A DNA stretch of 5,785 nt. Source: Legionella genomosp. 1. Its GTDB lineage: Bacteria > Pseudomonadota > Gammaproteobacteria > Legionellales > Legionellaceae. The translations under genes were made by a program, and so were the position numbers. A model generated the notes under the pieces. That model worked only from the letters and a program-made list of their open reading frames with translations. It was not told the DNA's origin and did not search any database. Shown here in pieces: positions 1-5,391 of this stretch (its first letter is position 1; each line of letters begins with the position of its first letter). The stretch covers positions 1-5,785 of the forward strand of contig CAMDBQ010000103.1 of the NCBI GenBank assembly GCA_945889365.1, given 5' to 3'.

Positions 1-933
1 ATCCGGTTTTGGAATGGGACCTTCCAGCCTCTGCTTGAGCAGAGCCAGGTCACTCGTTCTCACTTCACATAAGGCGGTTAACGCCGCTAAATCGCTACCC
101 GCCGCGAGCCCCGCGGCCTGGGTAATACACCACCACCAGCCGCCGGCGCCCCCGACGTGTCCCCGGCAAATTCCAAAATCAACCCCGAGAGCAGAAGTAG
201 GAGAAACAGCCTCGAACCAAGAATCAACGGCACCCGTTCTATGATTATAGAACTCCAAAGACCGCTTAAATGTTTTTTTATTAAACGGTGGTGTTGGATA
301 AAATGCCTCGTCAGGGTCACAATAGTGTTGAGCTACGTGTGCCGGAACGTAGCGCTGGGCCAGTCCCACAACTTGAGACCATTGATATATAATCGCATCC
401 GAATTATGAGCCTCGTGCCAGTTTTCATACTCATTTGCATAGGTTTGAAGGGCGGCCTTGATGGGTGAAAAATCATAATGCGCCTCATGAATGGTAGTGC
501 CATTTAATTTATAATCCAGGCCATCCTGCACTTGTGCGTTGAATTGTTCCAGTAACCCCCGAGTTATGCCTGGACCTTGCTCGCTTTCTGACAGGCAATC
601 CAGCATCATATTGCACATGTATCGGGTGTCCAATGCCCACAAGGCATATCTAAAGGCGGTTGTTTCAAACGTTCGACCAGAATAATCGGTGGCGGTTCCT
701 GTCATTGTTAGTAATTCAGGATGGATTTTTAATATTTTTGCTGCCTTTTCCTGTTCGCCATGCATGACCTGTAATAACAATTTATTGGCCATTTTTTGCA
801 GACGAGCCGGTTGGAATAAGCTCTGGGTTGTTTTTGACACCACCGCTAACGTTGACTTGTCTTTATCAGTTAAATACTGGCCCACAGCGGCTGCTGTTAT
901 ATCCAATGGCAAATCGGTTAGTTTGGTTGGCAT
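1..933 (-). CDS. F-box-like Legionella-type Dot/Icm effector candidate, 3' end outside the window
   Basis: Reading the minus strand from ATG 933-931 gives 311 codons with no stop up to the window edge, so the C-terminus is missing. A GGAG at 944-941 lies 7 nt before the ATG. Residues 1-45 (begins MPTKLTDLPLDITAAAVGQY) fit the F-box pattern: LPxDI, a short helix, KDK, then LAVVSK. Residues about 55-125 form a helical ankyrin-like module containing HPELL, TDYSGRTF and FRYALWALD, which I recall as recurrent in Legionella effectors and ankyrin-type proteins. The later part (about 130-311) includes AHVAQHYCDPDE, LEFYNHRTG, VDFGICRG and LAALTALCEVRTSDL, which also reads like a conserved Legionella domain of unknown function. 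There is no signal peptide or membrane segment, as expected for a type IV substrate. If the F-box is real, the protein would recruit host SKP1 for ubiquitination; that is inference. GC content rises in the distal part (about 70-180). The reading frame is certain; the effector role is likely but unproven. Confidence 0.8.
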   Translation of the reverse strand, partial: MPTKLTDLPLDITAAAVGQYLTDKDKSTLAVVSKTTQSLFQPARLQKMANKLLLQVMHGEQEKAAKILKIHPELLTMTGTATDYSGRTFETTAFRYALWALDTRYMCNMMLDCLSESEQGPGITRGLLEQFNAQVQDGLDYKLNGTTIHEAHYDFSPIKAALQTYANEYENWHEAHNSDAIIYQWSQVVGLAQRYVPAHVAQHYCDPDEAFYPTPPFNKKTFKRSLEFYNHRTGAVDSWFEAVSPTSALGVDFGICRGHVGGAGGWWWCITQAAGLAAGSDLAALTALCEVRTSDLALLKQRLEGPIPKPD

Positions 934-962
934 TATCTATCTCCACCATGATATATGGTTTT

Positions 963-991
963 ATTATAGGCAGATAGGCTTTGATTAGCAA
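963..991 (-). promoter_or_regulatory. Sigma70-type promoter of the effector-like gene
   Basis: On the minus strand, TTGCTA (991-986) is followed after exactly 17 nt by a perfect TATAAT (968-963). Transcription would begin near 956, giving a leader of about 22 nt that holds the GGAG ribosome binding site at 944-941. The -35 box matches consensus at 4 of 6 positions and the -10 box at 6 of 6. An AT-rich string TTTAATATT at 1027-1035 resembles the PmrA box described for Legionella effectors, but lies in the opposite orientation and could be chance. Confidence 0.6.
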
Positions 992-1466
992 ATTCAAGGA
1001 GAGCGTAATTCGTTCGGCTACTCAAATTTAATATTATGGCTAACGTTAAAAAAGGCTAAAGTCGAGGCTAATACAAGCTGATATATCAATGAGCTTGATT
1101 CATAGGCAGTGACTTTTAACAAGTCCCCATGATTTTCGGACTTTGAAAAACACGAGTTGCATCATAAAGAATGTTACCCAAACGGGGTGCTGAGAAGGAT
1201 AATACAACACTTTGGTCAGCGTGCCTGTGCGATTTACCTTAAGCCCGCTTGAGCTGATTCTCGATTGGTTATTGTCAGGCACACTGTCCCGAAAGCGGTG
1301 TTATTCATCACGTGAACACAATGGTATTGCCCAAAATGGACGATCATTACCTAACCGTGATCCTGATGGGGTCATTGATAAATAAGATGGCAGCAACATA
1401 AAGAAAAAAGGATGGAAATAATTTGGTAATCGTAAAATGGCATGTTCTTTTTTTTAGCGACAGGGT
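992..1466. other. Intergenic stretch without a recognisable gene
   Basis: I see no supported gene here. The minus-strand frame over 1100-1282 starts at a GTG, has no ribosome binding site and no recognised family. A plus-strand frame is open from 1203 to a TAA at 1380-1382, encoding a 59-residue hydrophilic tail, but has no start codon with a binding site. GTGCCTG at 1221-1227 and CAGGCAC at 1276-1282 form a distant inverted pair. An 8-T run lies near 1447-1454. The stretch looks like decayed mobile-element or gene debris between the effector gene and the IS110 fragment. Confidence 0.4.
1046..1060 (+). repeat. 15-bp direct repeat, copy 1
   Basis: The string TTAAAAAAGGCTAAA occurs here and again, same strand and exact, at 2134-2148. 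This copy is about 113 bp upstream of the effector-like gene, in reverse orientation to that gene. Its role is unknown; A-rich low complexity makes chance partly possible. Confidence 0.5.
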
Positions 1467-1688
1467 TTAATTAAGAAAAGATTGGGCTACGGTGCGGAAT
1501 GGCAGAGTATTAATCGAGATCGCGCCATTAAAAGTATTTTTCAAATAACGCAATAACAGATCTGGTTTTGCAGGCATCGTATCTCTTTTTACTACGCTCC
1601 CATCGCATATACCTGCGCATGAATACGTTTTTTTGTGGACATCAAGGCCTGTATATATTATCTTTTCTTTATAACTATAAGTTTTCAT
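1467..1688 (-). pseudogene. IS110-family transposase, 5' fragment
   Basis: The minus-strand ORF encodes 73 residues from ATG 1688-1686. AGGAG lies upstream on the minus strand (about 1702-1698), so the original translation start is preserved. Residues 11-20 read IYTGLDVHKK, the N-terminal signature of IS110-family DEDD transposases, where D16 is the first acidic catalytic residue. Similarity to the family seems to continue through LLLRYLKNTF to about residue 57. The last residues (LPFRTVAQSFLN) do not look like the family, and the ORF then stops. Full-length members have roughly 300-400 residues, so the rest of the RuvC-like domain and the C-terminal serine domain are gone. The fragment cannot transpose and marks an old insertion followed by deletion. 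The breakpoint is probably near 1490-1520. Confidence 0.75.
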
Positions 1689-1804
1689 TTTGGATCGCTC
1701 CTAAGTAATTAGTTTGCATAACAAATTATTTATCGGCAGGGATGCTCTTTTATTTAAGACTGCTATTATTAAAGTACGGTACAGGCGGGAACGCCGATGA
1801 CCAT

Positions 1805-1854
1805 AGAGCGATTTGGAGGCGGCTTTATGCCGCCTCTTTACTTTTAATCGCTCT
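1805..1854 (+). terminator. Nested hairpin, probable rho-independent terminator without an obvious upstream gene
   Basis: The core stem is GAGGCGGC (1816-1823), loop TTTAT, GCCGCCTC (1829-1836), perfect over 8 bp. It is followed by TTTACTTTTAA, a T-rich tail on the plus strand. A second perfect 9-bp pair encloses it: AGAGCGATT at 1805-1813 and AATCGCTCT at 1846-1854. On the minus strand the core is not followed by a T-tract, so termination would act on plus-strand transcripts. No plus-strand gene lies upstream in the window, so it may belong to a deleted gene or a small RNA. Confidence 0.6.
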
Positions 1855-2133
1855 TATAAATATTCCGGGGATTTAAAGGGGCCGGCCCCATTGATCTAAA
1901 GGAGAATGTCCCTTTTCCTTTTTCTTTGCCTTTGCCTTAATTACAGCATAGCAACTCCCAAAACAGGAGAAGGGAGCAGATCGTGCTAACTGATTCACTT
2001 AGGTGCCAATTTAGATAGGACAGCCCTGAACATCAGCCAACCCTTTGAGACGGCGCGTTGGGTTTCAGTACATAATAATAATAAAGAACGATTTTGCGCC
2101 TCCTCAGGGTGAACGGACCTTGGGGTTTTGGGA

Positions 2134-2148
2134 TTAAAAAAGGCTAAA
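2134..2148 (+). repeat. 15-bp direct repeat, copy 2, upstream of dsbD
   Basis: This is an exact second copy of TTAAAAAAGGCTAAA, 41 bp before the dsbD start. It includes TAAAAT (2145-2150), a possible -10 box. It also lies inside a small inverted pair, GGATT at 2131-2135 and AATCC at 2148-2152. It may belong to the dsbD promoter region, although I find no -35 box with good spacing. Confidence 0.45.
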
Positions 2149-2177
2149 ATCCAGATAGAATGATCACCTAAAAAATC

Positions 2178-2183
2178 AAAAGG
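2178..2183 (+). promoter_or_regulatory. Ribosome binding site deciding the dsbD start
   Basis: AAAAGG ends 6 nt before the ATG at 2190. The alternative in-frame ATG at 2316 has only a short TCAGG directly abutting it, and that belongs to a palindromic repeat arm. Translation therefore most likely starts at 2190, ahead of the repeat. Confidence 0.6.
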
Positions 2184-2189
2184 TCTTTA

Positions 2190-4073
2190 ATGAAAAAATA
2201 TAACTATCCACGTCATCCTGAACGCAATCAGGGATCTCCCTCCGATGGCACTAATTTAGTGCATGCCTCTGGTAAGCATCGTGTCAAATCATGGGGATTC
2301 TTCACTTCGCTCAGGATGACGTGGTGGTTTTCAATCTTGTTTTTCACATCCCTGTTTAGCTTTGCAAATCCGCCGCCGACAGAGACTGTATTTCAACTCA
2401 CAGCGGAACGTGTTGATCCTAATTCATTCTTACTCAAGTGGCATATCAAAGATGGCTTCTTATTGTATAAAAAAAGCATCAAATTAAGCCAGGAATCCCA
2501 AGCCCATTTTCAATTAGGCAACATCATTCTTCCAGCAGCGCTTCAAAAAACAGATGGCAAAGGTCATAGTTATGATATTTATCGTAAACAAATCCTATTA
2601 ACCGTACCCGTATTGGGGAAAGAATCTGGCGAAGCATCGCTTGATGTACATTTTCAAGGTTGCTCAGACGATGGGTTTTGTTACCCGCCGCAACAAAGTA
2701 AACTCAAGTTAACCTTTGACTCCAAATTGGCATTAAATCAAATCAGCATAGACGATCAACAAGAACCCATTTCAGCCAAAACCAATCAAGTTAAAAAAAG
2801 TACCGACTTAGAGCAACTATTCTCTGGCAGTAGTTGGGGCATCATCATCTTAAGTTTCTTTGGTTTCGGCTTGCTGCTTGCGTTTACCCCGTGTGTTCTG
2901 CCTATGATTCCCGTGCTATCAGGAATTATCGTCGGCCACGGCCATCACCTATCTACTCGGAAGGCGTTTTTACTCTCATTAAGTTATGTATTGAGCATGT
3001 CTGTCACCTATAGCTTGATTGGTGCCGTAATCGCCTTCATGGGTAATAATTTGCAAGTAGTCATGCAATCCCCTTGGGCAATTAGTTTGTTTAGCCTAAT
3101 ATTTATCTTACTTGCCCTGTCCATGTTTGATGTTTATGAATTACGCTTACCTGTTTCCTTGCAAAGTAAAATGGCCAATATCACGCGCAGCCAACACGGC
3201 GGACATTACCTGAGTGCTGGCATCATGGGTTGTCTGTCTATTTTAATTCTTTCACCATGTGTTACAGCACCTTTAATTGGCGTTTTAGGCTATATTGCGC
3301 ATGAGGGAAGCATTGGCTTAGGTATATTGTCTTTGTTTTTCTTAGGATTAGGCATGGGAACACCTTTACTGTTGATTGGCACATCAGCTGGCAAATTTTT
3401 ACCCAAAGCGGGGCAATGGATGAATGAAGTGAAAGCTTTCTTTGGCGTGATGCTACTGGCTGTAGCCATTTATTTACTGGGACGATTACTGCCCAGCATC
3501 TTAACCATGGGGTTATGGGCTTGTCTGTTGATTTTTTCAGGCATTTATTTAGGTGCTTTTTCCAGAGCCACATCCAAACTGGACAAATTTAACCAAGGTG
3601 CGGGACTTATCCTGTTGGTTTATGGTGTTTTAATTCTCATTGGCGCAAGTCGGGGACATAGCAATCCTTTGGAGCCACTTAAACCAGAATACAAAGCAAG
3701 TTACTCACTGAATGCGCATCAAAAGATAACCGCGAAAACGGTTGGTGAAGCCGTTGCGGTACTTGCCAGTGCTAAGTTGGAAGGTAAACCTGTGATGGTT
3801 GATTTTTATGCTGACTGGTGCCCATCCTGCAAAGAGATGTCCAGTACAACTTTGCGCGATTCCAGGGTTAAAAATGCACTGAGTGAATTTGTGATTTTAA
3901 TCGTTGATCTGAGTGCCAATAGCAGGGATAGCCGTGATTTATTGACTTATTTTAATGTCGTTGCTCCACCCACGTTTCTATTTTTTGATGCCGATGGCCG
4001 GGAATTGGAGAATCTTCGTTTGGTTGGGAAAGTTTCGGCTGAAGCGTTAATTGTAACGTCTCGAGATATTTAA
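2190..4073 (+). CDS. dsbD: Thiol:disulfide interchange protein DsbD
   Basis: The 627-residue inner-membrane protein passes electrons from cytoplasmic thioredoxin to periplasmic substrates such as DsbC and cytochrome c maturation factors. All three redox modules are present. The periplasmic alpha domain (about 60-195) has the C158/C164 pair in GCSDDGFCYPP. The membrane domain (about 213-487, eight predicted helices) has C235 in FTPCVLPMIP and C357 in LSPCVTAPLIG; their 122-residue spacing equals that of E. coli DsbD. The C-terminal thioredoxin-like gamma domain (about 515-627) has C544/C547 in ADWCPSCKEM and a cis-proline at VAPPTF. The signal peptide is odd: MKKYNY is followed by about 37 residues encoded by a palindromic repeat (2208-2324), then the hydrophobic core at 45-58 and a likely cleavage after A59. 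Starting at 2316 would give 585 residues, but the binding site favours 2190. No partner gene is cotranscribed; the downstream gene has its own promoter. Confidence 0.95.
   Translation: MKKYNYPRHPERNQGSPSDGTNLVHASGKHRVKSWGFFTSLRMTWWFSILFFTSLFSFANPPPTETVFQLTAERVDPNSFLLKWHIKDGFLLYKKSIKLSQESQAHFQLGNIILPAALQKTDGKGHSYDIYRKQILLTVPVLGKESGEASLDVHFQGCSDDGFCYPPQQSKLKLTFDSKLALNQISIDDQQEPISAKTNQVKKSTDLEQLFSGSSWGIIILSFFGFGLLLAFTPCVLPMIPVLSGIIVGHGHHLSTRKAFLLSLSYVLSMSVTYSLIGAVIAFMGNNLQVVMQSPWAISLFSLIFILLALSMFDVYELRLPVSLQSKMANITRSQHGGHYLSAGIMGCLSILILSPCVTAPLIGVLGYIAHEGSIGLGILSLFFLGLGMGTPLLLIGTSAGKFLPKAGQWMNEVKAFFGVMLLAVAIYLLGRLLPSILTMGLWACLLIFSGIYLGAFSRATSKLDKFNQGAGLILLVYGVLILIGASRGHSNPLEPLKPEYKASYSLNAHQKITAKTVGEAVAVLASAKLEGKPVMVDFYADWCPSCKEMSSTTLRDSRVKNALSEFVILIVDLSANSRDSRDLLTYFNVVAPPTFLFFDADGRELENLRLVGKVSAEALIVTSRDI
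2208..2324. repeat. Palindromic interspersed repeat inserted in frame within dsbD
   Basis: The ends are perfect 14-bp inverted arms, CCACGTCATCCTGA at 2208-2221 and TCAGGATGACGTGG at 2311-2324. A central hairpin, GCACTAA-T-TTAGTGC (2248-2262), adds a second perfect stem. The span is 117 bp, a multiple of three, and keeps the dsbD frame open. Its translation contains the pattern RHPERNQGSPSD and FFTSLRMT, known from dispersed bacterial repeats that are often mistranslated as HPERSEGS and FTSLRMT peptides. It separates the first six codons and the binding site from the hydrophobic signal core, so it probably inserted into a signal-peptide coding region that tolerated it. Confidence 0.75.
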
Positions 4074-4308
4074 GACGCTCTATCTCAACCTATTTGAGGT
4101 GAAACAGATGAACTATAATAAACCACCCAAGGACTAACCCATCAGCTCCCAATGCAAGCTGATGCTGTTGGCTCTGCATGCCACCATGACAGATACACGT
4201 CATCAACTGCCATGCCCCGCTGATTCCTCAGTATTAAGCGATCGCCGCGGCACCGGGTAAATTGCAAAATGGATAACCTATTATCCAGCGGTATGCGGTG
4301 GGTGTGTC
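4074..4308. other. Intergenic region after dsbD
   Basis: Apart from the 9-codon ORF listed separately, no gene is supported. Stems seen are CTCAA/TTGAG around 4084-4098, CATCAGCT (4140-4147) with AGCTGATG (4157-4164), and GGATAA (4271-4276) with TTATCC (4281-4286). None is followed by a T-tract, so no canonical terminator for dsbD is recognised. A GC-richer patch with GCGATCGC lies at 4238-4245. Confidence 0.4.
4108..4137 (+). pseudogene. Nine-codon ORF, possible stump of an Abi-like gene
   Basis: ATG at 4108 is preceded by GAGGTG (4096-4101) at a workable distance and encodes MNYNKPPKD before TAA at 4135-4137. From memory, the opening YNKPP resembles the start of Abi_2 (AbiD/AbiF-type) abortive-infection proteins, which then continue with a long helical domain. 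Nothing of such a domain follows here. It could instead be a meaningless short ORF or a leader peptide; nine residues cannot decide. Confidence 0.25.
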
Positions 4309-4337
4309 TTGATTAAGCTCAATACTAGACATATTAT
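4309..4337 (+). promoter_or_regulatory. Sigma70-type promoter of the DUF2490 gene
   Basis: TTGATT (4309-4314) and TATTAT (4332-4337) are separated by exactly 17 nt. They match consensus at 4 of 6 and 5 of 6 positions. Transcription would start near 4344, leaving a leader of about 48 nt before the ATG at 4392. This suggests the gene is expressed independently of dsbD. Confidence 0.55.
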
Positions 4338-4391
4338 CAGAGTATGTCATCATAATATTCACTTTTTTAAATACCCGAGGAACAGCACCGG

Positions 4392-5075
4392 ATGTGCTAT
4401 CGACGATTCATACCCTTGATGCTCCTCATTTTTTTGCTTTGTTCTTTCACACCCACAACATGGGCTGTGCGAAGTATTAATAAATCATGGTCGCTCCTTA
4501 CCCTCACAGGAAATTACGGCGCTTTCCTGTACAATATAGAGCCTCAAATCCGTATTTTTGAACAAACCAACCCCTTTCAACAATTTTTGACCAATGCAAG
4601 CGGCGGTTACAACGTTACGCCGGACTGGCAACTGTGGTTAGGGCAAGCCGTAACAACGGTTTCGCAGGATGCTATCCCCGGAAGCGTTGATGAGGTCCGT
4701 TTTTGGCAGCAAGCCGTTTGGAATAAGCAGCTACGCCGCATGAAATTCTCAAGTCGTACCCGTGTGGAAGAACGACGGTCATTTGGCTTTAGTGATTGGG
4801 CCTTTCGATTTCGTGAGCGCGCCCTGCTGAGTATTCCGTTAACGGAGAAAATCGCACTTGAAGCAACTGACGAGGTATTGTTCAATTTAAAACATGTACA
4901 ATGGCTTACTACTGGAACATGGGATCAAAACAGAGCCTCGCTTTCAATTGTACAACAACTGTCTGAGTACTGTTTTATTTCTGTGGGCTACATGAACCAA
5001 TACCTGTTTATCATCAACAGCCCTCAATCCGACAATGTACTGCTGATGAACTTGAGATTTAATCTACCCGAGTGA
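4392..5075 (+). CDS. DUF2490 family secreted, probably outer-membrane beta-barrel protein
   Basis: The protein has 227 residues. An N-terminal signal peptide is clear: charged MCYRR, hydrophobic core PLMLLIFLLCSF, likely cleavage after TTWA at residue 26. The mature part is rich in alternating aromatic and polar residues typical of beta strands. It carries the family pattern: WQLWLGQ, then RFWQQAVW, SRTRVEERR, WAFRFRERALLSIPL, LEATDEVLFNL, WDQNRASL and a final strand SVGYMNQYLF to NLRFNLPE. DUF2490 members are predicted outer-membrane proteins of unknown function. The length is close to the family norm and the gene appears intact. GAGG at 4377-4380 lies 11 nt before the start, a rather long spacing; ATG 4419 is an alternative but would shorten the signal peptide. 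The gene ends convergently with the cysteine-rich peptide gene, 112 bp apart. Confidence 0.85.
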   Translation: MCYRRFIPLMLLIFLLCSFTPTTWAVRSINKSWSLLTLTGNYGAFLYNIEPQIRIFEQTNPFQQFLTNASGGYNVTPDWQLWLGQAVTTVSQDAIPGSVDEVRFWQQAVWNKQLRRMKFSSRTRVEERRSFGFSDWAFRFRERALLSIPLTEKIALEATDEVLFNLKHVQWLTTGTWDQNRASLSIVQQLSEYCFISVGYMNQYLFIINSPQSDNVLLMNLRFNLPE

Positions 5076-5101
5076 ATGACGTGTTTGCCCTTCATTGACT
5101 T

Positions 5102-5177
5102 GGCTTTGTTTCCTAACCCCCTTCAGCGCAGAGGTCTTAATGCAGGGCCACGCTGCGGGGGGTTAAGAAACAACGCC
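5102..5177. repeat. Long imperfect inverted repeat between convergent genes
   Basis: The left arm (5102-5128) and right arm (5151-5177) are complementary at 23 of 27 positions, with a 22-nt loop (5129-5150). One further pair is a G-U wobble in plus-strand RNA. The arms include CCTAACCCCC and GGGGGGTTAAG. No T-tract follows on either strand, so it is not a canonical intrinsic terminator. It begins 10 bp beyond the stop of the cysteine-rich peptide gene and 26 bp beyond the DUF2490 stop. It could act as a bidirectional RNA-stabilising hairpin, be a REP-like element, or be the structured end of the reverse-transcriptase element. Confidence 0.65.
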
Positions 5178-5187
5178 TGTAAGAGCT

Positions 5188-5391
5188 TTATTTACAAGAC
5201 CCTTGTAGCCCTTGGTTTTTATCCTGTCCGATTTGGCCACAAGTCTTGCTATTTACGTAGCATTTTTGGCCTTGACTGCACCCGTTCGCGAGGGCTGACC
5301 CTGATCCACACTGGCAACTTTGCGCGGCTAGGTCAAGTGAGCAGGTCAAGAATATTGCACTAATTATAGCAATTTGCGATAAAGTCTTCAT
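5188..5391 (-). CDS. Small secreted cysteine-rich peptide of unknown function
   Basis: The ORF is open from 5412, but the start is placed at ATG 5391-5389 because AAGGAG (5404-5399) lies 7 nt before it. The result is a 67-residue peptide starting MKTLSQIAIISAIFLTCSLD, a textbook signal peptide with likely cleavage after A22 or A23. The mature 44 residues contain six cysteines (C26, C28, C38, C44, C51, C66), an even number compatible with three disulfides, plus many Gly, Gln and Ser. C17 is preceded by FLT, which is not a standard lipobox, so a lipoprotein is less likely. The start overlaps the end of the reverse-transcriptase fragment by 32 nt in another frame, suggesting cotranscription and perhaps coupled translation. 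I do not recognise a family. Confidence 0.7.
   Translation of the reverse strand: MKTLSQIAIISAIFLTCSLDLAAQSCQCGSGSALANGCSQGQKCYVNSKTCGQIGQDKNQGLQGSCK

Larger units (their letters stand above)
1855..2189. other. dsbD upstream region, no gene seen
   Basis: No convincing ORF or RNA gene is visible. It holds the perfect 12-bp palindrome GGGGCCGGCCCC (1878-1889), conspicuous in AT-rich surroundings, then a pyrimidine-rich stretch (about 1909-1938), a short TAA run near 2073-2082 and the second copy of the 15-bp direct repeat. The dsbD promoter should lie in the last 100 bp, but no clean pair of -35 and -10 boxes is seen; TAAAAT at 2145-2150 and TAGAAT at 2156-2161 are candidate -10 boxes. Confidence 0.4.

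Noticed and set aside
14..468. Plus- and minus-strand frames at 14-244, 87-320 and 157-468
   Set aside because: They lie within the continuous minus-strand frame of the effector-like gene, lack binding sites and resemble no family.
689..988. Plus-strand 99-codon frame
   Set aside because: It is antisense to the start and promoter of the effector-like gene and its translation looks random.
1027..1035. PmrA-like box TTTAATATT upstream of the effector-like gene
   Set aside because: Opposite orientation to the gene and short AT-rich string; not strong enough to list as a site.
1100..1282. Minus-strand frame containing SSGLKVNRTGTLTK, vaguely like an IS110 C-terminal region
   Set aside because: The similarity covers only about ten residues, the start is a GTG without a binding site and the rest does not fit the family.
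1221..1282. GTGCCTG and CAGGCAC inverted pair as an integron attC site
   Set aside because: The core GTTRRRY and RYYYAAC boxes are absent and no integrase or cassette is present.
1203..1382. Plus-strand 59-codon open stretch ending in DPDGVIDK
   Set aside because: No start codon with a binding site, and no recognised family; it may be gene debris.
1742..1876. Plus-strand 44-codon ORF with a GGCAGGG directly before the ATG
   Set aside because: It runs through the terminator-like hairpin, the putative binding site abuts the ATG, and the composition is not gene-like.
3262..3573. Minus-strand 103-codon frame inside dsbD
   Set aside because: Antisense shadow of the DsbD membrane domain.
4238..4245. 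GCGATCGC octamer, as in cyanobacterial HIP1
   Set aside because: Only one copy in the window and nothing else suggests cyanobacteria.
4607..4885. Minus-strand 92-codon frame inside the DUF2490 gene
   Set aside because: Antisense shadow of a well-supported gene.
5076..5363. Plus-strand 95-codon frame following the DUF2490 gene
   Set aside because: It overlaps the hairpin and is antisense to the cysteine-rich peptide, which has the better binding site and signal peptide.
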